From Maniola hyperantus (taxonomy: Eukaryota > Arthropoda > Insecta > Lepidoptera > Nymphalidae): 64,000 nucleotides of DNA. Of the stretch, positions 1 to 10,084 are shown one piece after another. Each line of letters opens with the position of its first letter. The first letter of the stretch is position 1. The position numbers were made by a program, and so were the translations under genes. The stretch spans positions 973,383 through 1,037,382 of the forward strand of contig NC_048550.1 of NCBI RefSeq assembly GCF_902806685.2, given 5' to 3'. The notes under the pieces are model-generated. The model worked only from the letters and a program-made list of their open reading frames with translations. It had not been told where the DNA came from and did not search any database.

Positions 1-172
1 GAATAACATCGAGTAGCCCGGACGACTCCGTGTAAACATATTGTATGTACATCAACATACAACATACAACATATCTATGTAACCGAATATGTAAACAACT
101 AAATAAAAACGTTAGGACGTCGCCGGATATCTATATTTATTGTTTATTTTTATATCACTCTAGCACAAACCT

Positions 173-468
173 GTGATAGCCTAGTGGTTAGGACGTCCGC
201 CTTCTAATCGGAGGTCGCGGGTTCGATCCCGGGCACGCACCTCTAACTTTCGGAGTTATGTGCGTTTTAAGTAATTAAATATCACTTGCTTTAACGGTGA
301 AGGAAAACATCTTGAGGAAACCTGCATGCCTGAGAGTTCTCCATAATGTTCTCAAAGATGTGTGAAGTCTACCAATCCGCACATAGCCAGCGGGGTAGAA
401 TATAACCAAAACCCCTCTCACTCTAAGAGGAGACCCGTGCTCTGTAGTGAGCCGGGGATGGGTTGATT
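173..468 (+). mobile_element. SINE1 (Metulj-type), near full length
   Basis: A tRNA-like head (GATAGCCTAGTGGTTAGGAC A-box-like stretch, then GGGTTCGATCCCGGGCAC as B box) is followed by the SINE body with AACGGTGAAGGAAAACATC and the AGGAGACCCGTGCTCTGTAG tail. This is the most complete copy and serves as reference for the others here. The head could be mistaken for a tRNA gene, but the same head recurs at many places always joined to the same body, and the acceptor stem is not maintained. Confidence 0.85.
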
Positions 469-482
469 TGAATGCTTACTTA

Positions 483-694
483 TCTAAATACATAAAAGGA
501 AAAGGTGACTGACAGACTGACTTACTGATTGATCTATCAACGCACAGCTGAAAGTACTAGACGGATTGGGCTGAAATTATTATGACGTAGGCATCCGCTA
601 AGAAGGTATTTTTGAAAATTCAACCCCTAAGGGTTTAAAATAGGGGGTTGAAATTTATGTAGTCCACGCGGACGAAGTCGCGAGCATATGCTAG
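483..694 (+). mobile_element. H1 non-autonomous Helitron, full length
   Basis: Begins TCTAAATA after an A, contains the GACTGA microsatellite-like stretch, 'caacgcacagct', 'gaaaattcaacccctaag', then the CGCGGACGAAGTCGCG hairpin and ends CTAG followed by T. TC start, subterminal hairpin and CTAG end with insertion between A and T are Helitron hallmarks. No coding capacity, so it needs a helicase/Rep supplied elsewhere. Confidence 0.8.
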
Positions 695-719
695 TCTCGC
701 ATAAATGCGATTTCCTACT

Positions 720-1127
720 AACCTATATTAATTGTTTAATCCTAAACAATACCCTACATTAATCACGTATGGCCATTCAGAACTCAACTACCGAAAATCT
801 TACACTGCAACAATTGTCTTACTTCCAAAAAAGTGCACTTGCAAAATTACTTCATGCACAAAAGCCTTACAAACCATTGTGTACTATATTGCTGTAACAA
901 TAGAGATAATTTTTCGTTGTTAGGCTTTTGAACTAGGGTTTATTGTATAGATAGTGCGAACACAACTTTCCGGTTAGTAATAATTAATTAGTTAATTTTA
1001 ACCGTTCTCGGAATCCAACTTGACCCTTTGATTTTGTTGTAAATATTATTTATTTCTAAGGTTATTAAGGAAAACAATTTGATGCGAATGTTGCAATACT
1101 TTCCTTATATTATTTTAATGATTATTT
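720..1127. other. AT-rich spacer, nothing recognised
   Basis: Apart from a short open frame (732-923) with no protein-like features I see no gene, repeat family or regulatory motif here. Confidence 0.5.
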
Positions 1128-1610
1128 TTCATAATTTTCTCAAAAGTTTGCGAAGTCTGCCAAACTTTGACGACCTCCCTGGCGCAGTGGTAAGCGATGT
1201 GGTCTTAATAGTGGGAGGTCCCGGGTTCGATTCCTGGCAGGGGTTTGGAATTTTATAATTTCTAAATTTCTGGTCTGGTCTGGTGGGAGGCTTCGGCCGT
1301 GCCTAGTTACCACCCTACCAGCAAAGCCGTGCCGCCAAGCGATTTAGCGTTCCGGTACGATGCCGTGTAGAAACCAAAGGGGTATGGGTTTAATAAAAAC
1401 TGCCATACCCCTTCCAGGTTAGCCCGCTATCATCTTAGACTGCATCATCACTTACCACCAGGTGAGAATACAGTCAAGGGCTAACTTGTATCTGAATAAT
1501 AATAAAAAACTGCACTTAGCCAGCGTGGTAGACTACGGCCAAAACCCTTCTTATTCTGATAGGAGACCCGTTCTCAGTAGTGAACTGGCTTTGGGTTGAT
1601 GATGATGATG
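1128..1610 (+). mobile_element. SINE2 nested inside a SINE1
   Basis: SINE1 sequence (tctcaaaagtttgcgaagtctgcc) stops near 1170 and resumes at 1510 (cacttagccagcgtggtagac) through to a (GAT)n tail at about 1605. Between them lies SINE2: tRNA-like head GACCTCCCTGGCGCAGTGG with B box GGGTTCGATTCC, body 'ggtgggaggcttcggccgtg', 'ccataccccttccaggttag', and an (AAT)n/A-rich tail near 1495-1508. The arrangement shows SINE2 inserted after SINE1. Confidence 0.75.
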
Positions 1611-1756
1611 ATTCAAAGCCGAGTCGAATCGGTTAGAAAAAAGTACCTACCCATTAGATAACAATTCGCTCTCCGAGCTAATTCCGACACCTATGATAAG
1701 AAATAGAGCTAATCTTCGGCAATGAACATTAGTAGTTTCTATGAAGTATCCATTTT

Positions 1757-1935
1757 TAGGGTTCCGTACCTCAATAGAAAAATGGAACCTTTCACTTCGT
1801 TGTCCATTTGCTTTTTTTTTAGAATTGCGTGGAGATAAATTAATATCAAATAGATATTTAAATCTACGGTCCCTTGAAACCGTAAGTAAGTCAACGCAAT
1901 CGAAAAAGACGGCCATTAATGCTGTATATTTTGAC
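1757..1935 (+). mobile_element. Z element fragment
   Basis: Starts TTAGGGTTCCGTACCTCAAT, the standard Z end. The similarity fades after about 60 bases. The open frame at 1741-2046 runs from this fragment into the following Helitron and is not a gene. Confidence 0.45.
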
Positions 1936-1941
1936 AACTAC

Positions 1942-2158
1942 TCGTATATTATAAATGCGAAAGTGTGTTTGTTTGTTGGTTTGTCCTTCAATCACTTCAC
2001 AACGGTGCAACGGATCGACGTGACTTTTTGCATGGATATAGCTTAAGACCTGGACAGTGATATAGGCTTCTTTTTATCCCGGAAAATCAAAGAGTTCCCA
2101 CGGAAAAACGTAAGTAAAAATCTAAATCCACGCGTAGGAAGTCGCGGGCATCTGCTAG
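1942..2158 (+). mobile_element. H2 non-autonomous Helitron
   Basis: TATTATAAATGCGAAAGTGTG, TTTGTTTGTTGGTTTGTCC, 'acggatcgacgtga', 'tatcccggaaaatcaaagag', then a decayed hairpin and CTAG. It is 217 bp long, the same length as the H2 copy at 2297-2513. Confidence 0.7.
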
Positions 2159-2167
2159 TCTCAAATA

Positions 2168-3021
2168 AACCGAAACCTCAAGGGTACTTCCCGTTGAACT
2201 AGAATGAATGTTCATGAAATTTGCCAACATGGAAGGTCTAAAAACGTCAGTTAATAATGAAAATTTCAAAATCGCTGCCATGCAAATTAAAAAGTACTAG
2301 CTGATGCCCGCGACTTCGTCCTCATGGACTTAGGTTTTTAACAATCCCGCGGGAACTCTGGTTTTCCGGGATAAAAAGTAGCCTATGTCACTCTCCAGGT
2401 CTATGACTATACCCATGCAAAAAAATCACGTCAATCCGTTGCTCCGTTGCGACGTGATTAAAGGAGAAACCAACAAACAAACACACTTTGACATTAATAA
2501 TAAGGGTACTTGATTTAATCTTGTACGATGATACGGAACCGTTCGCTTGCGAGTCTGAATCGCACTTGGCCAGTTTTTATAGGTACTATAGACCACCGTC
2601 AGAGGCGTCCTGTTTCATCGTTTCTAAGATGCTCGCTGATTGGCGGGGACTATTGCGCAACTAACTCAACTGAGGTACCCGAAGGGAACCAAAAGGATCC
2701 TATTACTAAGCTTTCGCTGTCCGTTTGTCCTTCTGTCTGTCAGCGGGTTGTATCGGATAAACCATAATAATAGGCAGAGAGTTGAAATTTTCAGTGTATA
2801 TTTCTATTGCCGCTGTAACAACAAATAATAAAAATTTCAAAATGGCCGCCATGCAAATTAAAAAGTATTTAATTTTGTACGTTGATACGGAACCGTTCGC
2901 TTGCGAGTCTGAATCGCACTTGGCCAGTTTTTATAGGTACCATAGACCACCGTCAGAGGCGTCCTGTTTCATCGTTTCTAAGATGCTCGCTGATTGCCGG
3001 GGACCATTGCGCAAGTAACCA
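2168..3021 (+). repeat. Tandemly duplicated Z-like unit
   Basis: Two copies of a Z-related unit lie in tandem. Blocks 2514-2665 and 2869-3021 are nearly identical (start TTTAATCTTGTACG/TTTAATTTTGTACG, through GAATCGCACTTGGCCAG and GCGTCCTGTTTCATCG). The upstream blocks AAATTTCAAAATCGCTGCC (about 2260) and AAATTTCAAAATGGCCGCC (about 2834) also match. The first copy is interrupted by an H2 Helitron and the second is not. Confidence 0.75.
2297..2513 (-). mobile_element. H2 Helitron with paralogous empty site
   Basis: Read on the minus strand it starts TCAAGTACCC and ends CTAG. On the plus strand the flanks are ...AAAAAGTA | CTAG...GA | TTTAATCTTG. The tandem paralogue at 2860-2880 reads AAAAAGTATTTAATTTTG without the insert. 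The insertion is therefore precisely between A and T with no target duplication. Confidence 0.88.
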
Positions 3022-3142
3022 CCTGAGATATTTCATTGTTTAGGATTGCTTCACCGTGTTGTGTAAAATTGAGAGATTCGCTCGAGCTTGTGAAAAAAAA
3101 TTGCATATTGTAAACATTAAGACCACCTAAGATGACAAGTTG

Positions 3143-3365
3143 TGATAGCCTAGTGGTTAGTACGCCTTCTAATCGGAGGTTGTGGGTTCGATTGCGGGCA
3201 CGCACCTCTAACTTTTCGGAGTTATGTAACGTTTTACTTAATTAAATATTATTCGCTTTATCGGTGAAGGAAAACATCGTGAGGAAACCTGCACGCCTGA
3301 GAGTTCTCCATAATGTTCCCAAAGGTGTGTGAAGTCTATCAATCCGCAGCATATATATAGCAGGT
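3143..3365 (+). mobile_element. SINE1, 3'-truncated
   Basis: tRNA-like head with a small deletion (TGGTTAGTACGCC), then the body through the 'gtgtgaagtctatcaatccgc' stretch. It stops before the (GAT)n tail and runs into AT-rich sequence with short TTCTA repeats near 3410. Confidence 0.75.
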
Positions 3366-3479
3366 GGTAAATTCAAAAGCACTTGTAATTTTTTTTTAAA
3401 TAAATAATGTTTCTATTCTATTCTAAAATAACTCCTACCATTATATCGTGACTAATGGAAACGGTCACGACCTTCATGA

Positions 3480-3852
3480 TCACGATCTGCATGCCAACTT
3501 TCAGTCCGATCCGTCCAGTAGTTTGAGCTGTGCGTTGATTGATCAGTCAGTCAGTTTTTCCTTATATATGATACCTACTAGCTTATGCTCGTGAACAACA
3601 TAAATTTCTAACCCCTATTACACCCCCTTAGGGGTTGAATTTTCAAAAATCCTTAGCAGATGCCTACGCCATAATGCCAACTTTCAGCCCGATCCGTCCA
3701 GTAGTTTGAGATCTGCGTTAATAGATCAGTCAGTCAATCCTTTTATATATTTAGACTAGCTTATGCTCGCGAACTCCTCCGCGTGGACTACACAAATTTC
3801 AAACTCCTATCAGTCAGTCAGTCAGTCACCTTTTACTTTTATATATTTAGGT
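3480..3852 (-). mobile_element. Head-to-tail stack of H1 Helitrons
   Basis: Three H1 segments share one orientation. A 5' part spans 3480-3570, a copy with both ends spans 3578-3755, and an internally deleted copy spans 3756-3852. The second and third are joined with no spacer: ...TTTAGA|CTAGCTTATG. The third lacks the middle of the family, jumping from the 3' region to the GTCA stretch. Confidence 0.75.
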
Positions 3853-4021
3853 TTAGATATTTGGGTGTATTTAGCAAGCTGAGCTAACATTGAATTCTGT
3901 AATCGCGGTGGTTTTTTGCTCGCTGTATCCTGTTTAGTCATTGAGTTTTGGTCTAGTCTGATAGTGGGGGTACTGTGAGACGCAAAAGTGTCTACTGCAA
4001 TCAATTATTTATTTATTTACT

Positions 4022-4435
4022 AACTAGATGATGACCGCGACTTCATCCGCATGGACTACACAAATTTCAAATCACTATTTTAGCACCTTAGGTATCAGTA
4101 CCCTTATTAAATACTAGATGATGCCCGCGACTTCGTCTGCGTGGATTTAGGTTTTTAAAAATCCCCTGGGAACTCTTTAATTTTCCGGGATCAAAAGTAG
4201 CCATGTCCATCCTCGGGATTCAAGCTATTTCTATACCGAATTTCATCAGAATCGGTTAAACGGATGGGCCGTGAAAAGCTAGCAGACAGACAGACAGATG
4301 ATTTTTTGCATGGATATAGATAAAGACCTGGAGAATGACATACGCTACTTTTTATCCCGGAAAATCAAAGAGTTCCCACGGGATTTTTAAAAAACCTAAA
4401 TTCACGTGACGAAGTCGCGGGCATCAGCTATAGTT
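4022..4435. mobile_element. Composite of H1, H2 and H3 pieces
   Basis: An H1 3' piece on minus (4022-4085) is followed by an H3 on minus (from the CTAG at 4113, with CGTGAAAAGCTAGCAGACAG at about 4270-4290). This is joined head to head to the 3' half of an H2 on plus (GATTTTTTGCATGGATATAG to GGGCATCAGCTA at about 4432). The join falls inside both elements, so it is a rearrangement rather than two clean insertions. Confidence 0.65.
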
Positions 4436-4489
4436 ATAGATATTGTCAAAAATCGCTTTTTAGCGGGTGTCTACATTATTATAGCTATG

Positions 4490-4965
4490 CCTTTCAGTTC
4501 GAACCGTCCAGTAGTTTGAGCAGTGCGTTGTTAGATCAGTCAGTCAGACAATCAGTCACCTTTTTCGGGTTACGTACTTCAAAAGGAAAAAGGAACCCTT
4601 ATAGGATCACTTTGTTGTATGGCTGTCCGTCGTGTCTGTCAGAATACTTCCCGTTGACCTAGAATCATGAAATTTGGTAGGTAGGTAGATATTATATACT
4701 GAAAACCATGAATTTGTGGTTACATCACACAAAAAAATTAAATTGTGGTCATAAACTAAAAATGAGTATTTTCGATTTTCGAAGTAAGATATCAAGTGGG
4801 GTATCATATGAAAGGACTTCACCTGTGCATTCTAAAACTGATTTTTATTTATTTTTATGCATCATAGTTTTTGAATTATCATGCAAAATGTCGATAAAAT
4901 ACGACTGTAGTATGGATCCCTCGTAGCGCGAGCCGGACTCTCACTTGGCCGGTTTTTGTGGATTG
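4490..4965 (+). mobile_element. H1 fragment followed by a Z element
   Basis: 4494-4556 is an H1 5' piece (minus orientation) ending in GTCAGTCAGACAATCAGTCA. It leads into a near full Z element: GGTTACGTACTTCAAAAGG at 4567, GTTGACCTAGAATCATGAAA, TGGGGTATCATATGAAAGG, and the end CACTTGGCCGGTTTTTGTG at about 4960. Open frames across it are repeat-derived. Confidence 0.7.
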
Positions 4966-5383
4966 TATTATTATTAAAAATCATCAATTTTATTCCTCCA
5001 ATCATGTTAAAATTAAATTGCATGTAATTTGATTTTCCTATATCTACCTATGTATTTAATAGTAATTAAATTAAGTTTTTTTTAGTCGCACTTGTCCACA
5101 CCTATGCGTAATTGTACATTTCATAATATAAACGAGTTTCTAGTTTTCATAAACAGTCTAGTTTAAATTATTCTTATCAGCTCTTTTCAATAACAATAAT
5201 AGGTATACTAATGAAGTGAAATGAAATGAATAAGAATAGATACCTGGTTGAGTTTGTTGTGGGGCATGGGGACTTCTTAGAGCATGGCGCATTTTGGATC
5301 CTTGTAGCTTATTTATGTAATTAATTATCACAATTACCTACTTCAAATGATCAAAAAAAATTACGAGACATTTCATATTACTA
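4966..5383. other. AT-rich spacer
   Basis: Unique-looking AT-rich sequence; I see no open frame, hairpin or repeat family in it. Confidence 0.4.
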
Positions 5384-6375
5384 GCTGATGCCCGCGACTT
5401 CTTCCGCGTGGATTCAGATTCAGATTCAGATTTATTTATTTGCTTTCATGTACATTTACATTAATTGATGGTGGGTGCTTAAAGCTAAAAGCTAAATACA
5501 TGAGACCCTGTCAGGGTATTGCAAATACAATTTTAGGTAAAATAAAATGGTAAATATTAAAGATACAATAAGAATAGGATTAAAATTATTAAAATTATCA
5601 TTACTAGATATTAAATATTATTCATTTGCATGCTTATATATTATTATATTATGAGAATGTTGACTAGAATTTATTATAAAGCAAGATTAGTACAAAATAA
5701 AAATAAGGTCAAATTATAGTAGTATTAAATAATTGCTGTCATGGTCTGATTAAGTCTCTGTCAATACAATAAAATATTTAAAAATAGTTACTGTAAGAAT
5801 TTAATTTAGTTATGTTGCAATTATTTAATCTTACAAGGTCTTATAGTTCAATGTCCATATCAGATGTCATTTACAGGATTTAGGATTTTTAAAAATCCCG
5901 TGGGAACTATTTGATTTTCCGGAATAAAAAGTAGCCTATGTCACTCTCCAGGTCTTTTTAACCGACTTCAAAAAAAGGAGGAGGTTCTCAATTCGTCGGA
6001 ATCTTTTTTTTTTTTTTTTTTTTATTAACTATACCGATGCAAAAAATCACGTCGATCCGTTGCTCCGTTACGACGTGATTGAAGGAACAGTACCCTTATT
6101 ATAAATGCGAAAGAATGTTTGTTTGTTGGTTTATTGGTTTGTTGGTTTGTCCTTCAATCACGTCGCAACGGAGCAACAGATTATCGTTTTTTTTGGCATC
6201 GGTATAGTTAAAGACATGGAGAGTGACATAAGCTACTTTTTATCCCGGAAAATGAAAGGGTTCCCAAGGGATTTTTAAACCTAAATCCACGCGAACGAAG
6301 TCGCGGGTATCAGCTAGTAAACCAATAAACAAACAAACACATATTCGCATTTGGGTATAATATGGGTAGTGATTA
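5384..6375. mobile_element. H2 Helitron split by two retroelement pieces, then inverted H2 copies
   Basis: A minus-strand H2 starts at 5384 (CTAGCTGATGCCCGCGACTT). It is interrupted at 5413 by a ~460-bp AT-rich insert (CAGATTCAGATTCAGATTTA, reading as a LINE 3' end on the minus strand) and resumes near 5876 with GGATTTTTAAAAATCCCGTG. A second insert (TTTTTAACCGACTTC...poly-T, 5963-6030) interrupts it again. A plus H2 (6090-6318) and the 5' end of another minus H2 (6320-6373) follow. Confidence 0.65.
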
Positions 6376-6410
6376 TCATTGAAATATTTCGATGGTTAAC
6401 GTAATAATAT

Positions 6411-6895
6411 TAAGAATAGAATAGAATAAATTTTTATTGCATTAACTGTGTAGGTACATTAGGTGTTATACTTGTTATAAAGTTCTAACAGTTTGCCACT
6501 TTGTGGCGTGCAATACTGGTTACATACAATATTTTTTAAATATTACAATTTTTAACTATTTTGTTTACTAAACTAAAAAAAACCACTACCTACGTACTTA
6601 CATACTATACTTATAGCAATAATTTTCATAAAAATACTCATTAATAATATTATAAAAGGCCTTACTAATTAACCAAATTCTTAATTTATTTTTAAACATA
6701 TTGCCTTCTGTTTTTTTAATATTGAGTGGTAAATGATTAATTTTTTTAATACCAAATGCAAATGCGCTTTTTGAGAATGTGTAGCAGTTATTTTGGGGTA
6801 CAATTATGTTGTATTTATATTTTGGACGCAAGTTGTCTCTTTTTGCGTTATTTAAGGATATAGAATAAGTGTGTTGCAGTATGGATCAAACTGCA
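6411..6895 (-). pseudogene. LINE 3' end with reverse-transcriptase C-terminal tail
   Basis: On the minus strand, 6831-6598 encodes a 77-residue piece: MRPKYKYNIIVPQNNCYTFS, then NHLPLNIKKTEGNMFKNKL and FYNIINEYFY. The pattern of a 'yN.ivp' start, '.LP..ik' centre and 'L..kaFYsi.eyl' end is typical of the last residues of CR1/Jockey-type LINE polyproteins. An AT-rich 3' UTR and a TTTATTCTATTCTATTCTTA tail (rc of 6411-6430) follow. It is 5'-truncated, as expected of a dead retrocopy. The clade is inferred from memory of the pattern only. Confidence 0.6.
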
Positions 6896-7081
6896 TAACT
6901 ACTATTATCTAATTATTGTACTTTAATTAGACTGACTGTACCCTTGCCGCGGTCATTGCCATATTTTTAAGGAAAATAGTATATTTTGTGCAAATACTGA
7001 TATATATAGGTTCGCAATAGACTACTAATATAATAGGTATTAAATTACTGCTTGGCTATAACAATCTTTAGCTGTAGGTAA

Positions 7082-7333
7082 CTAGCTTATGCTCGCGACT
7101 TCGTCCGCGTGGACTACAGAAATTTCAAACCCCTACTTCACCCCCTTAGGAGTTGAATTTTCGAAAATCCTTTTTTAGCGGATGCCTACGTCACAATAGC
7201 TATCTGCATGCCAAATTTCAGCCCGATCGGTCCAGTAGTTTGAGCTGTGTGTTGATAGATCAGTCAGTCAGTCAGTCAGTCAGTCAGTCAGTCAGTCAGT
7301 CAGTCAGTCACCTTTTCCTTTTATATATTTAGA
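7082..7333 (-). mobile_element. H1 Helitron with expanded GTCA array
   Basis: CTAGCTTATGCTCGCGACTT at the left, TATATATTTAGA at the right. Its internal GTCA run (7260-7310) has about 12 units, against 2-5 in most copies, which makes this copy longer than its relatives. Confidence 0.8.
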
Positions 7334-7458
7334 TATTATGTACTCATAAATTCTGTCTGCTTGTTTTTAACGAAAGAACAATGGGCAAAATGTAAGAACT
7401 TAATATTAGGAATTATTTTTATTAGGAAGCAATATATATATTATTATAGGCAGATAAT

Positions 7459-7619
7459 GGGGCCGATTCTCTTGTACACAATCTCTAAACTAAACTTAAT
7501 TAACAGGTCTAAATCTAGTGCTATCCTTTTCCGCAAGCAACATTATGAAAGGGATAGCAATAGATTTAGACGTGCCATTTTAGTTTAGTTTAGAGATTGT
7601 GTACAACGGAATTAGCCAC
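7459..7619 (-). mobile_element. 161-bp palindromic MITE, copy 1
   Basis: Long near-perfect inverted repeat. The left arm reads GGGGCCGATTCTCTTGTACA and ends in AAACTAAACTTAATTAACAG; the right arm mirrors it to TTGTGTACAACGGAATTAGC and CAC. Flanked by AAT on both sides (7456-7458, 7620-7622). The copies at 8998, 19886, 20050 and 57663 have the same length. Confidence 0.85.
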
Positions 7620-7621
7620 AA

Positions 7622-7768
7622 TGGCACCGATTCCTTTGTCTTACTCTTAACTAAATTTAGAGTATCTGCATCCTTTTCTTTTTAACAATGCAACGGAACA
7701 TGACTTTGATTACATTAGTAAGAAGAGCATGCGAATACTCTAAAATTAGGCTGTGCTCAGAATTAGCC
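7622..7768. mobile_element. Second palindromic MITE family
   Basis: Inverted repeats ATTTAGAGTATCTGCATCC (about 7662) and GCGAATACTCTAAAATTAG (about 7732) with outer arms CACCGATTCC / AGAATTAGCC. It abuts the 161-bp MITE directly. A related copy is at 37310-37660. Confidence 0.6.
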
Positions 7769-7924
7769 CCCTTGCTTGGTGGCAGCTTTTTCCTGCATGT
7801 TTAGCAGTAGGAGTGCGAGCGGTGCATTTCGCATGCTGCATGTTGCACCATACAGATTCTACCTTTTTCAGCGGATTATTGCAAAGTAAGCTTTTGGTTC
7901 ATTGTATATCAGTAAAAATCTACA

Positions 7925-8330
7925 CTAATAAATAAAATTGAAGTGTCTTTCTGTTTGAACGGGCTAATCTTCGGGACTGCTGAACCTATTTTGACGGGAC
8001 TTTCACAGACAAGTAGAGGATTAATCTTATAATTAACATAGGCTATTTTTAACCGACTTTCAAAGAAAGAGGAGTTGTGTTTTTCTACCTATATGGGTAC
8101 ATAGAAATCTCCGAGATTTCTGAACCGATTTGAGTATTTTTTTTAATCGATAGAGAATCTTTGCGATATTGTCCTATAAAAAATTTGGATTCCATTCCCT
8201 TAATCCTGATGCTGTACAGGATCTGACCACAAAAATTTAATAAATTGATATTGGAGGTACCTACTGTTAGGTGGGTTTTGTTAATAGTCTGTGCGCGACC
8301 TAGCACTCTCTGACATTCTCCGAGAGTCTA
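7925..8330 (+). repeat. Lepidopteran interspersed repeat, family unnamed here
   Basis: Starts ACTAATAAATAAAATTGAAG with TCTTCGGGACTGCTGAACC and TTTTAACCGACTTTCAAAGA. The last phrase recurs at 5963 in a poly-T-tailed insert. The style resembles non-coding DNA or retro-element consensus sequences common in Lepidoptera; I cannot assign a class. Confidence 0.4.
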
Positions 8331-8339
8331 TGGTTTCGG

Positions 8340-8683
8340 GGGGACTCTAGACTCGATGGTAACGCGGGGACTCTAGACTCGATGGTAACGCGGGGACTCT
8401 AGACTCGATGGTAACGCGGGGACTCTAGACTAGATGGTAACGCGGGGACTCTAGACTCGATGGTAACGCGGGGACTCTAGACTAGATGGTAACTCGGGGA
8501 CTCTATACTCGATGGTAACGCGGGGACTCTAGACTCGATGGTAACTCGGGGACTCTATACTCGATGGTAACGCGGGGACTCTAGACTCGATGGTAACGCG
8601 GGGACTCTAGACTCGATGGTAACGCGGGGACTCTAGACTCGATGGTAACGCGGGGACTCTAGACTCGATGGTAACGCGGGGAC
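8340..8683 (+). repeat. 26-bp minisatellite, 13 units
   Basis: Exact 26-bp period: GGGGACTCTAGACTCGATGG followed by TAACGC, 13 full units from 8340 to 8677 plus GGGGAC. Only three variant sites are seen: ctagaCTAG for ctagaCTCG (units 4 and 6), aaCTC for aaCGC (units 6 and 8), and ctaTac for ctaGac (units 7 and 9). Units 6-7 and 8-9 share the same variant junction. Confidence 0.97.
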
Positions 8684-8997
8684 GATGTATAGTACTTTGT
8701 ATCGACCTGTAAATTAATTAAATAAGAAACAGTGATTAAATGTTATAGTATATCAAAGTGGTTTTCTTTCTAACACTACCAAGTAAAGAAATTTTGAACT
8801 CGAGAATCCAACTCCTCTGCTGTAAGGAGTTGCATTTCTAATCGTGGTCATCCCACGGGATTCGTGTGTTTTTACGAAATTTGGTATCGTCTTGCATCCC
8901 GGGGACGGGCTACTACAGATACTACAGAGCGTGGATTTGACCTGCAGCTCGTTCCGGCAACGCACAAGACTGCAAATACTATTTTATACATGGCATT

Positions 8998-9158
8998 GTG
9001 GCTAATTCCATTGTACACAATCTCTAAACTAAACTAAAATGTCACGCCTAAATCTATTGCTATCCCTTTCATAATGTTGCTTGCGGAAAAGGATGGCACT
9101 AGATTTAGACCTGTTAATTTAGTTTACTTTAGAGATTGTGTACAAGAGAATCGGCCCC
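8998..9158 (+). mobile_element. 161-bp palindromic MITE, copy 2
   Basis: GTGGCTAATTCCATTGTACA to GAATCGGCCCC, flanked by ATT on both sides (8995-8997, 9159-9161). Opposite orientation to copy 1, from which it is separated by the 26-bp array. Confidence 0.85.
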
Positions 9159-9189
9159 ATTATCTTGTTCCTATATCAAATATTTGAAA

Positions 9190-9407
9190 AGAGCAACCGC
9201 CAAATTTCTTGCTGGTTCTTCTTGGTAGGAAAGGCATTCCGAATCAGTGGTAGATGCATCCGACTATTCGAAAGTACTTGTAAAAGTTTATTCGAATAAA
9301 AAAGATTTTTATTTTATTTTTATACTAATTTTTGTACTGGAAAATCAAAAGTTCCACGGGTTTTTAAAAACCTAAATCCACGCGTGCGAAGCCGCTGGCA
9401 TCAGCTA
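9190..9407 (+). mobile_element. LINE 3' tail, then an H2 3' end
   Basis: GCTGGTTCTTCTTGGTAGG, CATTCCGAATCAGTGGTAG and TGTAAAAGTTTATTCGAATA form a LINE 3'-end repeat also seen at 31470 and 36900 (minus). 9335-9407 is a truncated H2 3' part ending GGCATCAGCTAG. Confidence 0.55.
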
Positions 9408-9683
9408 GTGTTAAAATAATGTTTGGAATTGTATGATAACCTAGCTGTGGCAGGCAATACCTTATGTTTCAAAGCTCTCGTTCGTGTCTCGAAAGGGTGT
9501 TTTTATTTCCTTTTGAAACGTCTACGTGTTTTGACGGCGGCGCTGCGTTGGTGAGAGGTGCAGTTTTTGGTTTTTTATCATAAAACGGGGGTGTGTTATG
9601 TTCCCGGGTTCTGTTTACGTCGGACCCCCTTTCCGTACATACTACTCTTACAAAACTCTTATTCTTCTTTTCCAAATCATCAT

Positions 9684-9990
9684 CATCATGATCAACCCAT
9701 CACCGGCTCACTACAGAGCACGGGTCTCTGCTCAGAGTGAGAAGGGTTTTGGCCATAGTTTACCACGCTGGCCATGTGCGGATTGGTAGACTGCACACAC
9801 CTTTGAGAACATTATGGAGAACTCTCTGGCATGCAGGTTTCCTCACGATTTTTTCCTTCACCGTTAAAGCAAGTGATATTTAATTTTTTAAAACACACAT
9901 AACTCCCTAAAGTTAGAGGTGCGTGCCCGGGATCGAACCCTCGACCTCCGATTAGAAGGCGGATGTCCTAAGCACTAGGCTACCACAGCT
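9684..9990 (-). mobile_element. SINE1, near full length
   Basis: Starts with the (ATC)n tail and ATGATCAACCCATCACCGGC, ends at CTAGGCTACCACAGC. The B box GGGATCGAACCC (rc) is intact. Open frames at 9558-9789 overlap it and are not genes. Confidence 0.85.
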
Positions 9991-10084
9991 TTTCCAAATA
10001 GTATGAAACAAATCGCAATCTGCCTTTGTCTCTGTATTTGCCTATCGTAATATGTATAAGGAAAAGGTGACTGAAGGAAAGCTG

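Noticed and set aside
173..245. tRNA gene
   Set aside because: A and B boxes are present but the stretch is the head of SINE1, followed by the same body as in many other copies; acceptor stems do not pair.
4708..4926. Membrane protein frame
   Set aside because: Lies inside a Z element; the same frame appears in other Z copies (for example 48906-48637 on minus).
8340..8683. CRISPR-like array
   Set aside because: The period is uniform with no distinct spacers; it is a plain tandem minisatellite in animal DNA.
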